Notes under the pieces: generated by a model
The model's input: the letters and a program-made list of their open reading frames with translations, nothing else
Database searches by the model: none
Told to the model about the DNA's origin: nothing
Part shown: positions 25,206-37,600 of the stretch, one piece after another
Position numbering within the stretch: position 1 is the stretch's first letter
Layout: every line of letters starts with the position of its first letter
Translations under genes and position numbers: made by a program
NCBI GenBank assembly: GCA_947576945.1
Contig: CANPTH010000010.1
Span: 1 to 64,000, forward strand
DNA length: 64,000 nt
Source of the DNA: an uncultured Lachnospiraceae bacterium
Lineage (GTDB): Bacteria > Bacillota > Clostridia > Lachnospirales > Lachnospiraceae
Reading direction: 5' to 3'

Positions 25206-26231
25206 ATGCAGTTAGATGAAAGAAAATATACAATATTGCAGGCCATCATCCGCACTTACTTGGAGACGGGTGAGCCGGTAGGAAGCAGAACGATTTCTAA
25301 ATATACCGACTTGAATCTGAGTTCAGCCACCATCCGCAATGAGATGGCGGATCTGGAGGAACTGGGTTACATCTTACAGCCGCACACTTCTGCGGGACGC
25401 ATTCCATCCGATCAGGGGTATCGCCTGTATGTGGATAAGATGATGGAAGAGAAGGAACGGGAAGTGGAGGAGATGAAGGAGATTCTTCTGGAGAAGGAAG
25501 ACAAGATGGATCATCTCCTGAAACAGGCGGCGAAGCTGCTGGCCAACAACACGGAGTATGCCGCCATGGTCTCGGCGCCGCAGTATCACCGCAACAAGCT
25601 GAAATTCATCCAGCTTTCCCGGGTGGACAGCAGACATATCCTGGCGGTTATCGTGGTGGAGGGCAACGTAATCAAGAACACGATGCTGACAGTGGCGGAG
25701 GAATTGAGCGACGAGACGCTGCTTAAGCTGAATATCCTGCTGAACACACATCTGAACGGTTTATCCATGGAGCAGATCAACCTGGGGATGATCGCCGCGA
25801 TGAAGCAGCAGGCAGGTATTCACAGCGATATCGTGGCGGGTGTCATCGATGCGGTAGCCGAGGCTATCAAAGCCGACGAGGATCTGGAGATCTACACAAG
25901 CGGTACGAAGAATTTCTTCAAATATCCGGAGCTGGCGGATCACGAGCGGGCCAGTGAACTGATCACCACCTTCGAGGAGAAGCAGCTTTTAAGCGAACTG
26001 GTGCAGGATAACCTGGCGGATGAGAACAATACCGGCATACAGGTCTATATCGGCAATGAGACGCCGGTACAGGGGATGCGGGACTGCAGCATCGTGACGG
26101 CTACCTATGAGCTGGATGAAGGTATGAAAGGCACCATTGGCATCATTGGGCCGAAGAGAATGGATTATGAGAAAGTGGTCAAGAATCTGAAACTGCTGAA
26201 AAATCAGCTGGATGACCTTTACAGGAAATAG
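25206..26231 (+). CDS. hrcA: Heat-inducible transcription repressor HrcA
   Basis: A 341-residue repressor of class I heat-shock genes. The N-terminal winged helix contains TGEPVGSRTISK and LSSATIRNEMADLEELGYI, followed by HTSAGRIPSDQGYR. The central and C-terminal parts match the HrcA dimerisation and GAF-like domains (IGNE, GTIGIIGPKRMDY). The frame opens at a TTG inside the CIRCE element; the ATG at 25206, after GGGAGA, is the plausible start. First gene of the operon with grpE, dnaK and dnaJ. Confidence 0.96.
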   Translation: MQLDERKYTILQAIIRTYLETGEPVGSRTISKYTDLNLSSATIRNEMADLEELGYILQPHTSAGRIPSDQGYRLYVDKMMEEKEREVEEMKEILLEKEDKMDHLLKQAAKLLANNTEYAAMVSAPQYHRNKLKFIQLSRVDSRHILAVIVVEGNVIKNTMLTVAEELSDETLLKLNILLNTHLNGLSMEQINLGMIAAMKQQAGIHSDIVAGVIDAVAEAIKADEDLEIYTSGTKNFFKYPELADHERASELITTFEEKQLLSELVQDNLADENNTGIQVYIGNETPVQGMRDCSIVTATYELDEGMKGTIGIIGPKRMDYEKVVKNLKLLKNQLDDLYRK

Positions 26232-26274
26232 TGAACAGATAGAAGAACAGACATGACAGAAAGGAATGAGAATC

Positions 26275-26925
26275 ATGGCAGAGGAGAAAGATATCCTGCA
26301 GGAAGAAGACAGGACCAGTGATAATACGCCGGAGACAGAGACAGATGCCGGGGAAGCCGTGACTGGCGAGGAGACAGCGGGAACCGCGGAAGAAGAAAAG
26401 GAAAACACGGAGGAAGAGACTGCACAGGAGACTTCCAAAGAGAGCCGGAAAGAGAAGAAGAAAAGGGAGAAGGCCGACAAGAAGCAGGACGCCCTGAAAG
26501 AGAAGATCGAGGAGCTGGAAGACAGAGTAAAACGCCAGATGGCGGAATTCGACAATTTCCGCAAGCGGTCCGAGAAGGAGAAGACGATGATGTTCGAGAC
26601 CGGCGCAAAGAGTGTGATCGAGAAGATCCTGCCGGTGGTGGATAATTTCGAGAGAGGGCTGGCTTCGGTACCGGAAGAACAGAAGGCGGAGGGCTTCGCA
26701 CAGGGCATGGAGATGATCTACAAGCAGCTGATGACGGAGCTTGAGAAGATGGAAGTGAAGCCGATTCCCGCTGTGGGGGAAGAGTTCAATCCGGATTTCC
26801 ACAATGCGGTGATGCAGGTGGAGAGCGAGGAGTACGAATCAGGCGTGATCGCACAGGAACTGCAGAAAGGATATACCTACAGGGACGGCGTGGTGCGGCA
26901 CAGCATGGTGGCGGTAGTCAGCTAG
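26275..26925 (+). CDS. grpE: Nucleotide exchange factor GrpE
   Basis: A 216-residue co-chaperone that releases ADP from DnaK. The first about 75 residues are acidic and disordered, then a long coiled coil (KEKIEELEDRVKRQMAEFDNFRKR) and the C-terminal beta domain with FNPDFHNAVMQVE and GYTYRDGVVRHSMVAV. ATG 26275 is correctly spaced from AAGGA; the ATG at 26266 would overlap that site. Confidence 0.96.
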   Translation: MAEEKDILQEEDRTSDNTPETETDAGEAVTGEETAGTAEEEKENTEEETAQETSKESRKEKKKREKADKKQDALKEKIEELEDRVKRQMAEFDNFRKRSEKEKTMMFETGAKSVIEKILPVVDNFERGLASVPEEQKAEGFAQGMEMIYKQLMTELEKMEVKPIPAVGEEFNPDFHNAVMQVESEEYESGVIAQELQKGYTYRDGVVRHSMVAVVS

Positions 26926-28974
<2,049 letters not shown>

Positions 28975-28978
28975 TCTT

Positions 28979-30157
28979 ATGGCAGAACAGAAACGAGATT
29001 ACTATGAGGTGCTCGGCATAGAGAAAAATGCCGACGACGCGGCGATCAAAAAAGCATACAGAGTTCTGGCTAAGAAATATCATCCGGATATGAATCCCGG
29101 CGATGCGGAGGCGGAGAAGAAATTCAAAGAGGCTTCCGAGGCCTATGCGGTCTTGAGTGACCCTGAGAAGAGACGGCAGTATGACCAATATGGTCATGCT
29201 GCTTTCGATGGTGCAGGCGGACCCGGCGGTTTCGGCGGTTTTGACTTCAACAGCGCAGACTTTTCGGATATTTTCGGTGATATTTTCGGCGATATCTTTG
29301 GCGGCGGACGCCGCGGCGGCAGGAGCAACGGTCCCATGAAGGGGGCGAATATCCGTTCCAGCGTGCGGATCACCTTTGAAGAAGCGGTATTCGGCGTGGA
29401 TAAGGAGATTGAGCTGACGCTGAAAGATGAGTGTACAGCCTGCCACGGAACCGGTGCGAAGCCGGGAACCAGCCCGGAGACTTGTTCCAAGTGCGGCGGC
29501 AAAGGCCAGGTAGTATTTACCCAGCAGTCCTTCTTCGGTACGGTCAGGAACGTGCAGACCTGTCCCGATTGTCACGGAACCGGTAAAGTCATTAAGGATA
29601 AGTGCCCGGACTGCCGCGGCACAGGTTATATTGCCAACAGGAAGAAGATTCAGGTATCGATCCCTGCCGGAATCGATAACGGACAGTGTGTCCGCATCCG
29701 CGATAAAGGGGAGCCGGGAACAAACGGCGGCCCGCGGGGAGATTTATTGGTAGAAGTAGTAGTGGGCAGACATCCCATCTTCCAGCGGCAGGATGAGAAC
29801 ATATATTCTACCGTGCCTATGTCCTTCGCTGTCGCGGCGCTGGGCGGTGAGATCGTTATCGATACGGTGGACGGCAAGGTGATCTATGATGTGAAGGCAG
29901 GAACCCAGACTGACACGAAGGTGCGCCTGAAAGGTAAGGGTGTTCCTTCCCTGCGCAACAGGGATATCCGGGGCGACCACTATGTAACGCTGGTGGTGCA
30001 GGTGCCGGATAAACTGTCCCATGAGGCGAAGGATCTGTTGAAGAAATTTGATGAAGAGACAGGGGATTCCCTCAATGCAGCGAAGAACGTTACCTCTAAG
30101 AAAGCCGAGGAGGCGCCTGCTGGTAAGGGCAGAGGGAAGAAGAAACTCTGGAAATAA
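28979..30157 (+). CDS. dnaJ: Chaperone DnaJ (type I Hsp40)
   Basis: A 392-residue partner that stimulates DnaK ATPase. J-domain with YHPDMNPGD (HPD triad), Gly/Phe-rich region with repeated [11 protein letters not shown], four CxxCxGxG-type zinc repeats ([32 protein letters not shown]) and the C-terminal client-binding domain, ending in a Lys-rich tail. Its ATG is four bases after the dnaK stop, so translation is probably coupled. A terminator follows. Confidence 0.98.
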   Translation: MAEQKRDYYEVLGIEKNADDAAIKKAYRVLAKKYHPDMNPGDAEAEKKFKEASEAYAVLSDPEKRRQYDQYGHAAFDGAGGPGGFGGFDFNSADFSDIFGDIFGDIFGGGRRGGRSNGPMKGANIRSSVRITFEEAVFGVDKEIELTLKDECTACHGTGAKPGTSPETCSKCGGKGQVVFTQQSFFGTVRNVQTCPDCHGTGKVIKDKCPDCRGTGYIANRKKIQVSIPAGIDNGQCVRIRDKGEPGTNGGPRGDLLVEVVVGRHPIFQRQDENIYSTVPMSFAVAALGGEIVIDTVDGKVIYDVKAGTQTDTKVRLKGKGVPSLRNRDIRGDHYVTLVVQVPDKLSHEAKDLLKKFDEETGDSLNAAKNVTSKKAEEAPAGKGRGKKKLWK

Positions 30158-30214
30158 ATGTTTCAGATGGAAGATTATCTCACTGTCTGAACTGTTATAA
30201 TACGATACAGGCCG

Positions 30215-30249
30215 AAAGCACACTTTTCTGCGGGAAAGCGTGCTTTTGT
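30215..30249 (+). terminator. Terminator of the heat-shock operon
   Basis: AAAGCACACTTTTC pairs with GGAAAGCGTGCTTT through one G-U and wobble pairs around a TGCG loop, then TTGTT. Confidence 0.75.
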
Positions 30250-30369
30250 TATTGTCTGGCAGAGGTGTAATGCGTTGTAGTTTTCTGCACGGATCTGTGG
30301 TACAATGCAGATGTATACTCTCAGTGAAATCTATTGAAGCAATGCTATATTTATGATGGAGGAAAAGGG

Positions 30370-33300
30370 TTGAAAATAAGGAATCTGAGCAGAAGCATCG
30401 CGGCCTTTGTACTATCCGCGGCATTAATAATGGAACCGGCTGCCTGTATACCGGCAGTCCGTGCGGAAGAAGCACAGGAAGCGGAGCAGGATAAACAGGA
30501 GGGCGCTGTTGATCCGGCGGTTGAAAACGACGATATATCCGTAGAAAATCCGGAAAATACAGGGACAGAAGACGGGAACGCAAACAGCGGGGAGACGGAA
30601 ACTGAAGGAGTGGAGAACGGAAACGACAGTGAGAGCGCGGAAGATGAAAGTGATGATGAGGCAGATGACACATCAGACGGGGAGGCCGAAACCGACGATG
30701 CGGAGGAGGATCCGACAGAAGAAATAGAGAATGGGAACCTTGAAGAAGGGGAGCAGAACGACGATTTGGAGGAGGAAGCAGGGGACGGGACTGCACTGGA
30801 GAAAGATGAGGAAGAACCGGGAGATTTCTCGGATATGCCCGATGAGTACAGGCTGACTTCGTATCAGCAGGAGCTGAAGGCAGAGCTGTCAGCGGATTTA
30901 GGACGTCTGGAAGAAAGTGATGAAGGGGTGACTTATGCCGCTGGGCGGGTTTACACCTTCGCACAGAGCCAGGAAGAGGCCGAATTGATTGCCAGGGCTT
31001 ATCATGCGGAGATCGAGGATTTCAGCATGGGTGTTCTGACATTGGAACTTGGCGGGGACAGGACGGTCAGGGAAGCGGTTGAAGCGGCGGCATCCATGGA
31101 CAACAGTCTGCCGGCCGTGTGGCCGGATTATCGCCGTGAATTATATGAGGAGATATTTCCGGGAACCGGGGATTCCTTTCAGACGGATGGAAGAGCAGAG
31201 CTGGAAGTGACAGAGGAAGAATATGATCTGGATGAGGAAGAGATTGGGCTGCAGGCGGAAAGAGATATCTCTGCACAGGAAGCATATGGGCAGGCATTAA
31301 ATGAGTTGTACGGTTTTTCGGATCCATACCTGGATCCGGAAAGTGACCGCTATCAATGGTTCCATACCGCCATCGGCTCACCGTACGCATGGGAAGCCGG
31401 TTATACAGGACAATCGGTTACGGTAGGAGTAATTGATACCGGGGTGAGTCCGAACCCGGATCTGAATGATAATCTGACAGGCGGATATAATTTCTGTGAT
31501 GGGACGGAAGACACGGAGGACCGCTACCAGCACGGAACGCATGTGGCAGGAACGATTGCGGCGCTGGCGAATGGCGATCAGGGAGTTGGCGTCGCGCCCG
31601 GTGCAAAGATTTACAATGCAAAAGTATTTGGAGATGATGCGGGCAAAAGCGGTTATGATTCCACGATCATGAAAGCCATCCTTTATCTGATCAATGAGGA
31701 GGATAATTCCACGCAGAGGGCTGATTCCAAAGCGCCTAGAGTCGATATCATCAATATGAGCCTGGGAGGCTCCGGCAATACGATCGGTTTCCAGGCTGTG
31801 CTTGATAAGGCCAGGGAAAAGGGCGTTATTGTGTTTGCATCGACAGGTAACGACGGCGCTTCCACAATGATGTATCCTGCGTCCTATGAGCATGTTATTG
31901 CGGTGGCTGCAACGGACACCAACGGTGAAAGGGCATATTTTTCCAATTATGGGTTCAAGACAGATCTGGCGGCGCCCGGAGTGGATATATGGGCCACAAA
32001 TATAGATGGAGACGGAAATGCGGTCTACGAATCCCGGCAGGGCACTTCCATGGCGTGTCCTGTGGCGGCAGGGACGGCGGCAGTTATCCTGTCGGGACAG
32101 GCTGATCTGCCGTCGCTTAGCGGTAAGTCAGGAGCAGGCCGGGTGGATGCCCTGGAAGCTGTTATGCGGGGAAATGCCGTCGGCGCCGGTGAGGGTATGG
32201 GCGATGGCATAACCAACCTGGCGCAGGTATTTCATCTGACCACTGCCGGTATGAAACCGAATGCGCCCGATATAGATATTTCTGACAATTCTGATCAGAA
32301 GGGACAATCAGTGGAGGTGAGAATTACAGCGCAGGCGGGCATGCGGCTGTGCTACACGACGAACGGCAGAAATCCTGTCTATAAAAACGAGGAGGCAGGC
32401 GCGTATACAACGCTGACGGACAGCAATACGGTATCTTTTGTCATGGACGGGTCTCAGGCTGTGAAAGGGACAGTGAAGGCTTTGGCCATCAGTGAAGACG
32501 GGGTGGTCAGTGCGGTCAGGTCAAAGAGTTATAGTCTGTCGCCTTATGTAAAGGCGATAACAGTAACCGGCCCGGCCAAGGTAGAGAGAGGCCGAAGCAT
32601 TCAGCTTACTGCAGCAGTGACACCGGAGTATGCGGCCAACAAAAAGGTGACATGGGATCTGTCAGATTCGTTGGGAAAGCCGGTGGATACTAAGAAGATC
32701 AGGATTGATGGGAAAGGAAAGATTACGGTTGCGGGCACGGCCGATTTGGGCAGTTACACGGTAATTGTACAGGCCGGGGACGGCGGTAAGGCCGAGACGC
32801 GGTACGGAATCCAGGTGATTCAGAAAGGGACTGCAGCCACAAGGATTTCTTTTGATAAAAATACAACGAAAGAGCTGTGGATCACGAAAGAAGTTCCGGC
32901 TCCGACAATGAGTTTGGCGGATGGCCTGACTGTTATGGAGAAAGACGAGTCGGGTAACGAAATGACGTTCAGGGGAGACGAGCTGGGAGACCGTGTGATA
33001 TGGACGAGCAGCAAACCGGCTATAGCTGAGGTGGATTCCAAAGGCGTTGTAACTGCAAAAAGCGCAGGAACGGTCAGTATTACGGCCAGATCCAATGACA
33101 GCGGCAATAAGAAGACGAGTATCAGGATCAGGGTAAAGCAGGGGGTTACAGGAATCACGATCACTACGGCCAGGGGGAAGACTGATCCGGCATTATTTAC
33201 GGTGGCGGCAGGCAGAAGCATAACGCTTAAGAGTTCTGTCAGTCCGGCCAGACCGGCTGATAAAAAAGTGGAATGGAGTATCAGCCCGTCATCGCCCGGG

Positions 33301-34650
33301 GTGACGATTCACAGAACCAGCGGTAAGATTTCGGTTAAACCGGGAACAGAGTCAGGTATCTATACAGTGACTGCGAAGGCTCTTGACGGGAAAGGAGCGG
33401 CGGCGCAGCAGGAAATCAGGGTGTTCGGCGGCGCAGTCGGGAAGATCAGCCTGGATACATCTAAAGTTACGCTGTATACGAAGAAAGTCGATGATGTGAA
33501 AACGGATACGCAGGTGGTAACGGCCACGATCACCGGCGCTGATGGCAGAACGGATTTTGATCCCAATGCCTACACTGTCACGAGCAGCAATGAAGCCGTT
33601 GTCAGAGCGGCCTCTGTAACAGACGGTAGCGGCAAAGTGCAGATTACGCTTACTTCGGCGGGCAGTAAGTACGGCAGGGCTAAAATAACGATCACTTCTA
33701 CGGATGGAAGCAATAAGAAGGCGGTCTGCAATGTGGTGGTCAGCGGAAGCATCAAAAGTATGGAGATACAGGATACAGGCGGCAAAAAGGTAAGTAAACT
33801 GCAACTGTTCAGAGCCGTTGGTTCCAGTGCGCCGGAGTCTGCGGGCCTTAAGGTGGTGATCAAAGGGTCAGAAGGCTTCAATCCTGCAGCCTGTGATGTG
33901 AGCAGCAGTAATCCCGCACTGGTTAAAGTGTCACTGAATAAGCTGACAAATGAAATTCTGATAAGCGCCAGTGAGCGATCCACAGGTAAAGCAACAGTTA
34001 CATTGAGAGCCACAGACGGAAGCGGTAAGAAAGCATCCTGCAGTGTGACGGTCAGCAATCCGATATCCAGAATCAATATCGCGCCGAAGGCAGGTGCATC
34101 CGGATATGTTGTGTCGGGTAAAAGTGTGCAGCTGACGGCGGTACTTGAGACAGAATATGGCAAAGTGTCCGATCGGAAAGTAAGCTGGGAACTCTCCAAT
34201 AAGGCAGCAGGCATGGGCGTTACCATCAATTCTTCAGGAAAAGTAACTGTGCCCACAGGTTTGGAAGGGAAAACAGAAGATTTCACGGTTACTGCCACGG
34301 CCAGGGATGGAAGCGGTGTTAAAGCATCTTACACGATACGATTGAGGCCGCCAGCCACAAAGTTTGAGATCACATCCCAACTGCCGGCTAACGGGAAATA
34401 TGAGGTATATCATTTGTATACGATAAAGTTTACCTCTGACTGTGCTGCGCCTGTGATGTGTACATCTTCTTCACCGGAAACGGCTGCGCCTTCGATTGTG
34501 TATACACAGTACGATCCGAATACGAAGACTGGCGGAACGGGCAGGATTACTTTTATGGCAACAGGGGAGGGAGATGTTACATTTACCATCAAAGCGCTGG
34601 ATACATCAGACAAAACTCAAGAGGTAAAATGTACATTTCGAAAAAAATGA
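30370..34650 (+). CDS. Secreted subtilisin-like protease 1 (S8) with Ig-like stalk
   Basis: 1426 residues from TTG 30370 behind GGAGG. Order: signal peptide (cleavage near VRA-EE), acidic Glu/Asp/Asn-rich stretch to about 150, a conserved MPDEYRLTSYQ box, propeptide-like domain (about 190-260, FAQSQEEAELIARAY), S8 catalytic domain with Asp356 (VIDTG), His388 (HGTHVAG) and Ser560 (GTSMACP), a chitobiase-C-terminal-like domain (YTTNGRNPVY), then about six Big2-type Ig-like domains. The triad is complete, so it should be active. No LPXTG or other anchor is visible. The next subtilase starts 30 bp later, indicating an operon. Target unknown. Confidence 0.9.
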   Translation: MKIRNLSRSIAAFVLSAALIMEPAACIPAVRAEEAQEAEQDKQEGAVDPAVENDDISVENPENTGTEDGNANSGETETEGVENGNDSESAEDESDDEADDTSDGEAETDDAEEDPTEEIENGNLEEGEQNDDLEEEAGDGTALEKDEEEPGDFSDMPDEYRLTSYQQELKAELSADLGRLEESDEGVTYAAGRVYTFAQSQEEAELIARAYHAEIEDFSMGVLTLELGGDRTVREAVEAAASMDNSLPAVWPDYRRELYEEIFPGTGDSFQTDGRAELEVTEEEYDLDEEEIGLQAERDISAQEAYGQALNELYGFSDPYLDPESDRYQWFHTAIGSPYAWEAGYTGQSVTVGVIDTGVSPNPDLNDNLTGGYNFCDGTEDTEDRYQHGTHVAGTIAALANGDQGVGVAPGAKIYNAKVFGDDAGKSGYDSTIMKAILYLINEEDNSTQRADSKAPRVDIINMSLGGSGNTIGFQAVLDKAREKGVIVFASTGNDGASTMMYPASYEHVIAVAATDTNGERAYFSNYGFKTDLAAPGVDIWATNIDGDGNAVYESRQGTSMACPVAAGTAAVILSGQADLPSLSGKSGAGRVDALEAVMRGNAVGAGEGMGDGITNLAQVFHLTTAGMKPNAPDIDISDNSDQKGQSVEVRITAQAGMRLCYTTNGRNPVYKNEEAGAYTTLTDSNTVSFVMDGSQAVKGTVKALAISEDGVVSAVRSKSYSLSPYVKAITVTGPAKVERGRSIQLTAAVTPEYAANKKVTWDLSDSLGKPVDTKKIRIDGKGKITVAGTADLGSYTVIVQAGDGGKAETRYGIQVIQKGTAATRISFDKNTTKELWITKEVPAPTMSLADGLTVMEKDESGNEMTFRGDELGDRVIWTSSKPAIAEVDSKGVVTAKSAGTVSITARSNDSGNKKTSIRIRVKQGVTGITITTARGKTDPALFTVAAGRSITLKSSVSPARPADKKVEWSISPSSPGVTIHRTSGKISVKPGTESGIYTVTAKALDGKGAAAQQEIRVFGGAVGKISLDTSKVTLYTKKVDDVKTDTQVVTATITGADGRTDFDPNAYTVTSSNEAVVRAASVTDGSGKVQITLTSAGSKYGRAKITITSTDGSNKKAVCNVVVSGSIKSMEIQDTGGKKVSKLQLFRAVGSSAPESAGLKVVIKGSEGFNPAACDVSSSNPALVKVSLNKLTNEILISASERSTGKATVTLRATDGSGKKASCSVTVSNPISRINIAPKAGASGYVVSGKSVQLTAVLETEYGKVSDRKVSWELSNKAAGMGVTINSSGKVTVPTGLEGKTEDFTVTATARDGSGVKASYTIRLRPPATKFEITSQLPANGKYEVYHLYTIKFTSDCAAPVMCTSSSPETAAPSIVYTQYDPNTKTGGTGRITFMATGEGDVTFTIKALDTSDKTQEVKCTFRKK

Positions 34651-34680
34651 GAGGGGGAGCGCTTCGGCATGGAGGAAAGG

Positions 34681-37600
34681 ATGAAGAAATATCGTAGGGG
34701 AAGTAGAAGATGGGCGGCATTGCTGCTTGCGGCAATGCTGGCCGCAGAGCCGGTGGGGGTACAGAGTACGGTTTACGCTGTTGAAAGCGGCACGGAAAAC
34801 ATGATAATCCCGGAAGCGGATGCCGACAGTGCGGGGCAGGCAGAAGAAAGCGAAACCGCAGATGCGGAGAATGCCGAAGAGAAGGCGGGCGAAGAGACAA
34901 ATTCGGAAATTCCGGACGCAGACAATATAGAAGAAGACGGAGATGGTAATACAGAGACGGACGATTCGGGAAATCAGGAGAGCGAAGAAACGGAAGAGAA
35001 TCCGGGGACAGAGTCCGGAGAAACGGAAGGCGGGGAAGAAGGGCCGGATACCGAAGAAGGTAGCGGCTCGGAAAATACAGACGGAGAAGAAAAGAATGAA
35101 AGTGGTTCTGAGGAACCGGATACTGATGAGAAAGAACCGGAGGGTGAAGATCCGGCGGATACTGAGGGCTCAGAGGAACCGGAGGACTCCGAGGAGACAG
35201 AAGACACTGAGAATGCTGAGGATGAGGAAGCAGAGGGAGATGAGAAGTCTTTAGCGGAGACAGAGGAGTCCAAAGAGAAGATTCTTGACAGTTTTACGGA
35301 AATGTCTTCCGATTATCGTCTTACTTCGGAACAGATCGAAGGCAAACGGGATCTGGCAGTCCATTTGGATGAGATCAGCGAGTACCAGGAAGGTATTGAT
35401 TATGTGAAGGGACAGGTCATTACCTTTGCGCAGACACAGGAAGAGGCGGAATTGATCGCAGAAGCATACAATGCCCGGATCGCGCAGTTTGAATACGGCA
35501 TTCTGACACTGCAGCTGCAGGAGGAGGATACGGTTAATAAAGCGATGCGCGCGGCCGCTGCCGAGGAAATCAATCTGCCTGCTGTCTGGCCCAACTATTA
35601 CCGTTATGCATTTGGTGAAATAACTGAGGAACAGGGCGTCGCTTCGGGTGATTCGTCAGAAGATATGCAGGATCATTCGGAAGAGGGTATATCCGGGACA
35701 GATGAGGATGCAGAGGATTACATAGAAATTGAGACATGGGAGTATGAGACGGAGGAGGACGGAGAAGCTGGCAGGATCGACAACTCTGAAGAATTGTCCG
35801 GGCCGGGGGACGACTATTTGGAGGCGATGGGATACAATGATCCCTATTTACAATCCACGAGTTATTCTTATCAGTATCATCACACTGTCATAGGATCGGC
35901 TTATGCCTGGGCAGCCGGCAGCACCGGCAAGGGGATCAAGGTTGCTGTTCTGGATACCGGTGTCAAGAATCAGACGGAAGTATCGGTTACGGATATTTAT
36001 AAGAAGGGAAACAACGACAGTCATGGACATGGAACTCATGTGGCAGGTATTATCGGCGCAAGGGCGAATGGGCTCATGGGTGTTGGCGTAGCGCCCGATG
36101 TGACGCTCTACAGCGGCTGTGTGCTTCCCAATGGATATGGAACGGACGCCGATATTATGGGCGGTTTCAGAGCGGCAAAGAATAGAAATGTGGATATCAT
36201 CAATATGAGTCTGGGAGGAATCGGTTATAATGGATCTTTTCAGACAGTGATCAATGAGGCTTACAAACAGGGGATAGCTGTTTTTGTGGCAGCAGGCAAT
36301 GACGGCGGCACGAATTATCAGTATCCGGCGTGCTATGACAACGTGATCAGCGTAGCCGCCACGAATGAGAGTAATGGAAGGGCATATTTTTCCAATTACG
36401 GTAATAAGGTTGATTTGAGTGCGCCAGGGGTTGATATATGGTCCACAGGCAGGAATGATTCTGGTTATGTGAGAAAGAGCGGCACCTCGATGGCCTGTCC
36501 CGTGGCGGCAGGTGAGGCGGCAGTTATTTTGTCCGGCAACGCAGAAATACGGAATAAGAAAGGCAAGGCAAGGGTGGATGCCCTGGAAAGCCTGATGAAG
36601 TCCAGTGCAGTCAAAGCAGGCTCCGGCATGGGAGCTGGTATTACGATGCTGCCCAAGGCGCTGCAACTGAATACGGCAGCTGCAAAACCTGCCGCACCTG
36701 ATATCCGGCTGATACCTGACAGCGCTTCTGCGGCGCAGAGAGTCAGGGTGGTTATAGATGCGCCGGGCAATGTAAAGGTCTATTATACAACCGACGGCCA
36801 GAATCCTGCCTTTAGAAACGGACTGCCGGGAGATGGTTCCATACAGTATTCGCAGCAATTCACGGTCAGTGATCAGGCAAAAGCTACGATTAAGGCAATA
36901 GCGGTCAATGAAAGCGGTGTGTCAAGCGCGGTCAGATCCGTAACGTATACGTTGAAACCATATGTCAGCAGTATTAACATATCCGGTGTTCAGCAGATCG
37001 CTCAGGGTAAAAGCGTACAGCTGAAAGCAGAAGTGCTGCCGGCATATGCGGCAAACAAGAAAGTGATCTGGGAATTGTATACTGCAGATGGCAGAAAAAT
37101 TGACAGTAAGACAGATGCAGAGCTGGCCCGCGAAGTTGGCGTGAGCATATCGTCCGGCGGTAAAGTGACAGCATCCGGTAAGGCGAAGACTGGCAGTTAT
37201 GACGTAACAGCAACATCCAGGGATGACAGAGGCAGAAGCAGTACCTACAGGATTACAGTGATCGATACGGTGAACATTGAGAGTGTTAAGCTTACGACGT
37301 CGAAGTTGTCGCTCACGCTGCCGGATGATGCGGCTTATAATTTAGGGGCATGTCTGGAAGGGAAATGCAAGGACGGAACGACGCCGTCTGTGTCAGATTT
37401 CAAATGGAACAGCAGCAACGAAACGGTCGCCAAAGTAAGTGAGTCCGGAATCGTAACGGCGCTCCGGCCGGGAAAAGCGACGATCACAGCGCTGGCCAAT
37501 GATTCCAGCGGCAGGAAAGCAGCCTGCACTGTGACGGTATTACAGCAGGTCACAGAGATAACCATATCGGATTATAATAAGATTGCGGTGGGTAAGAGCC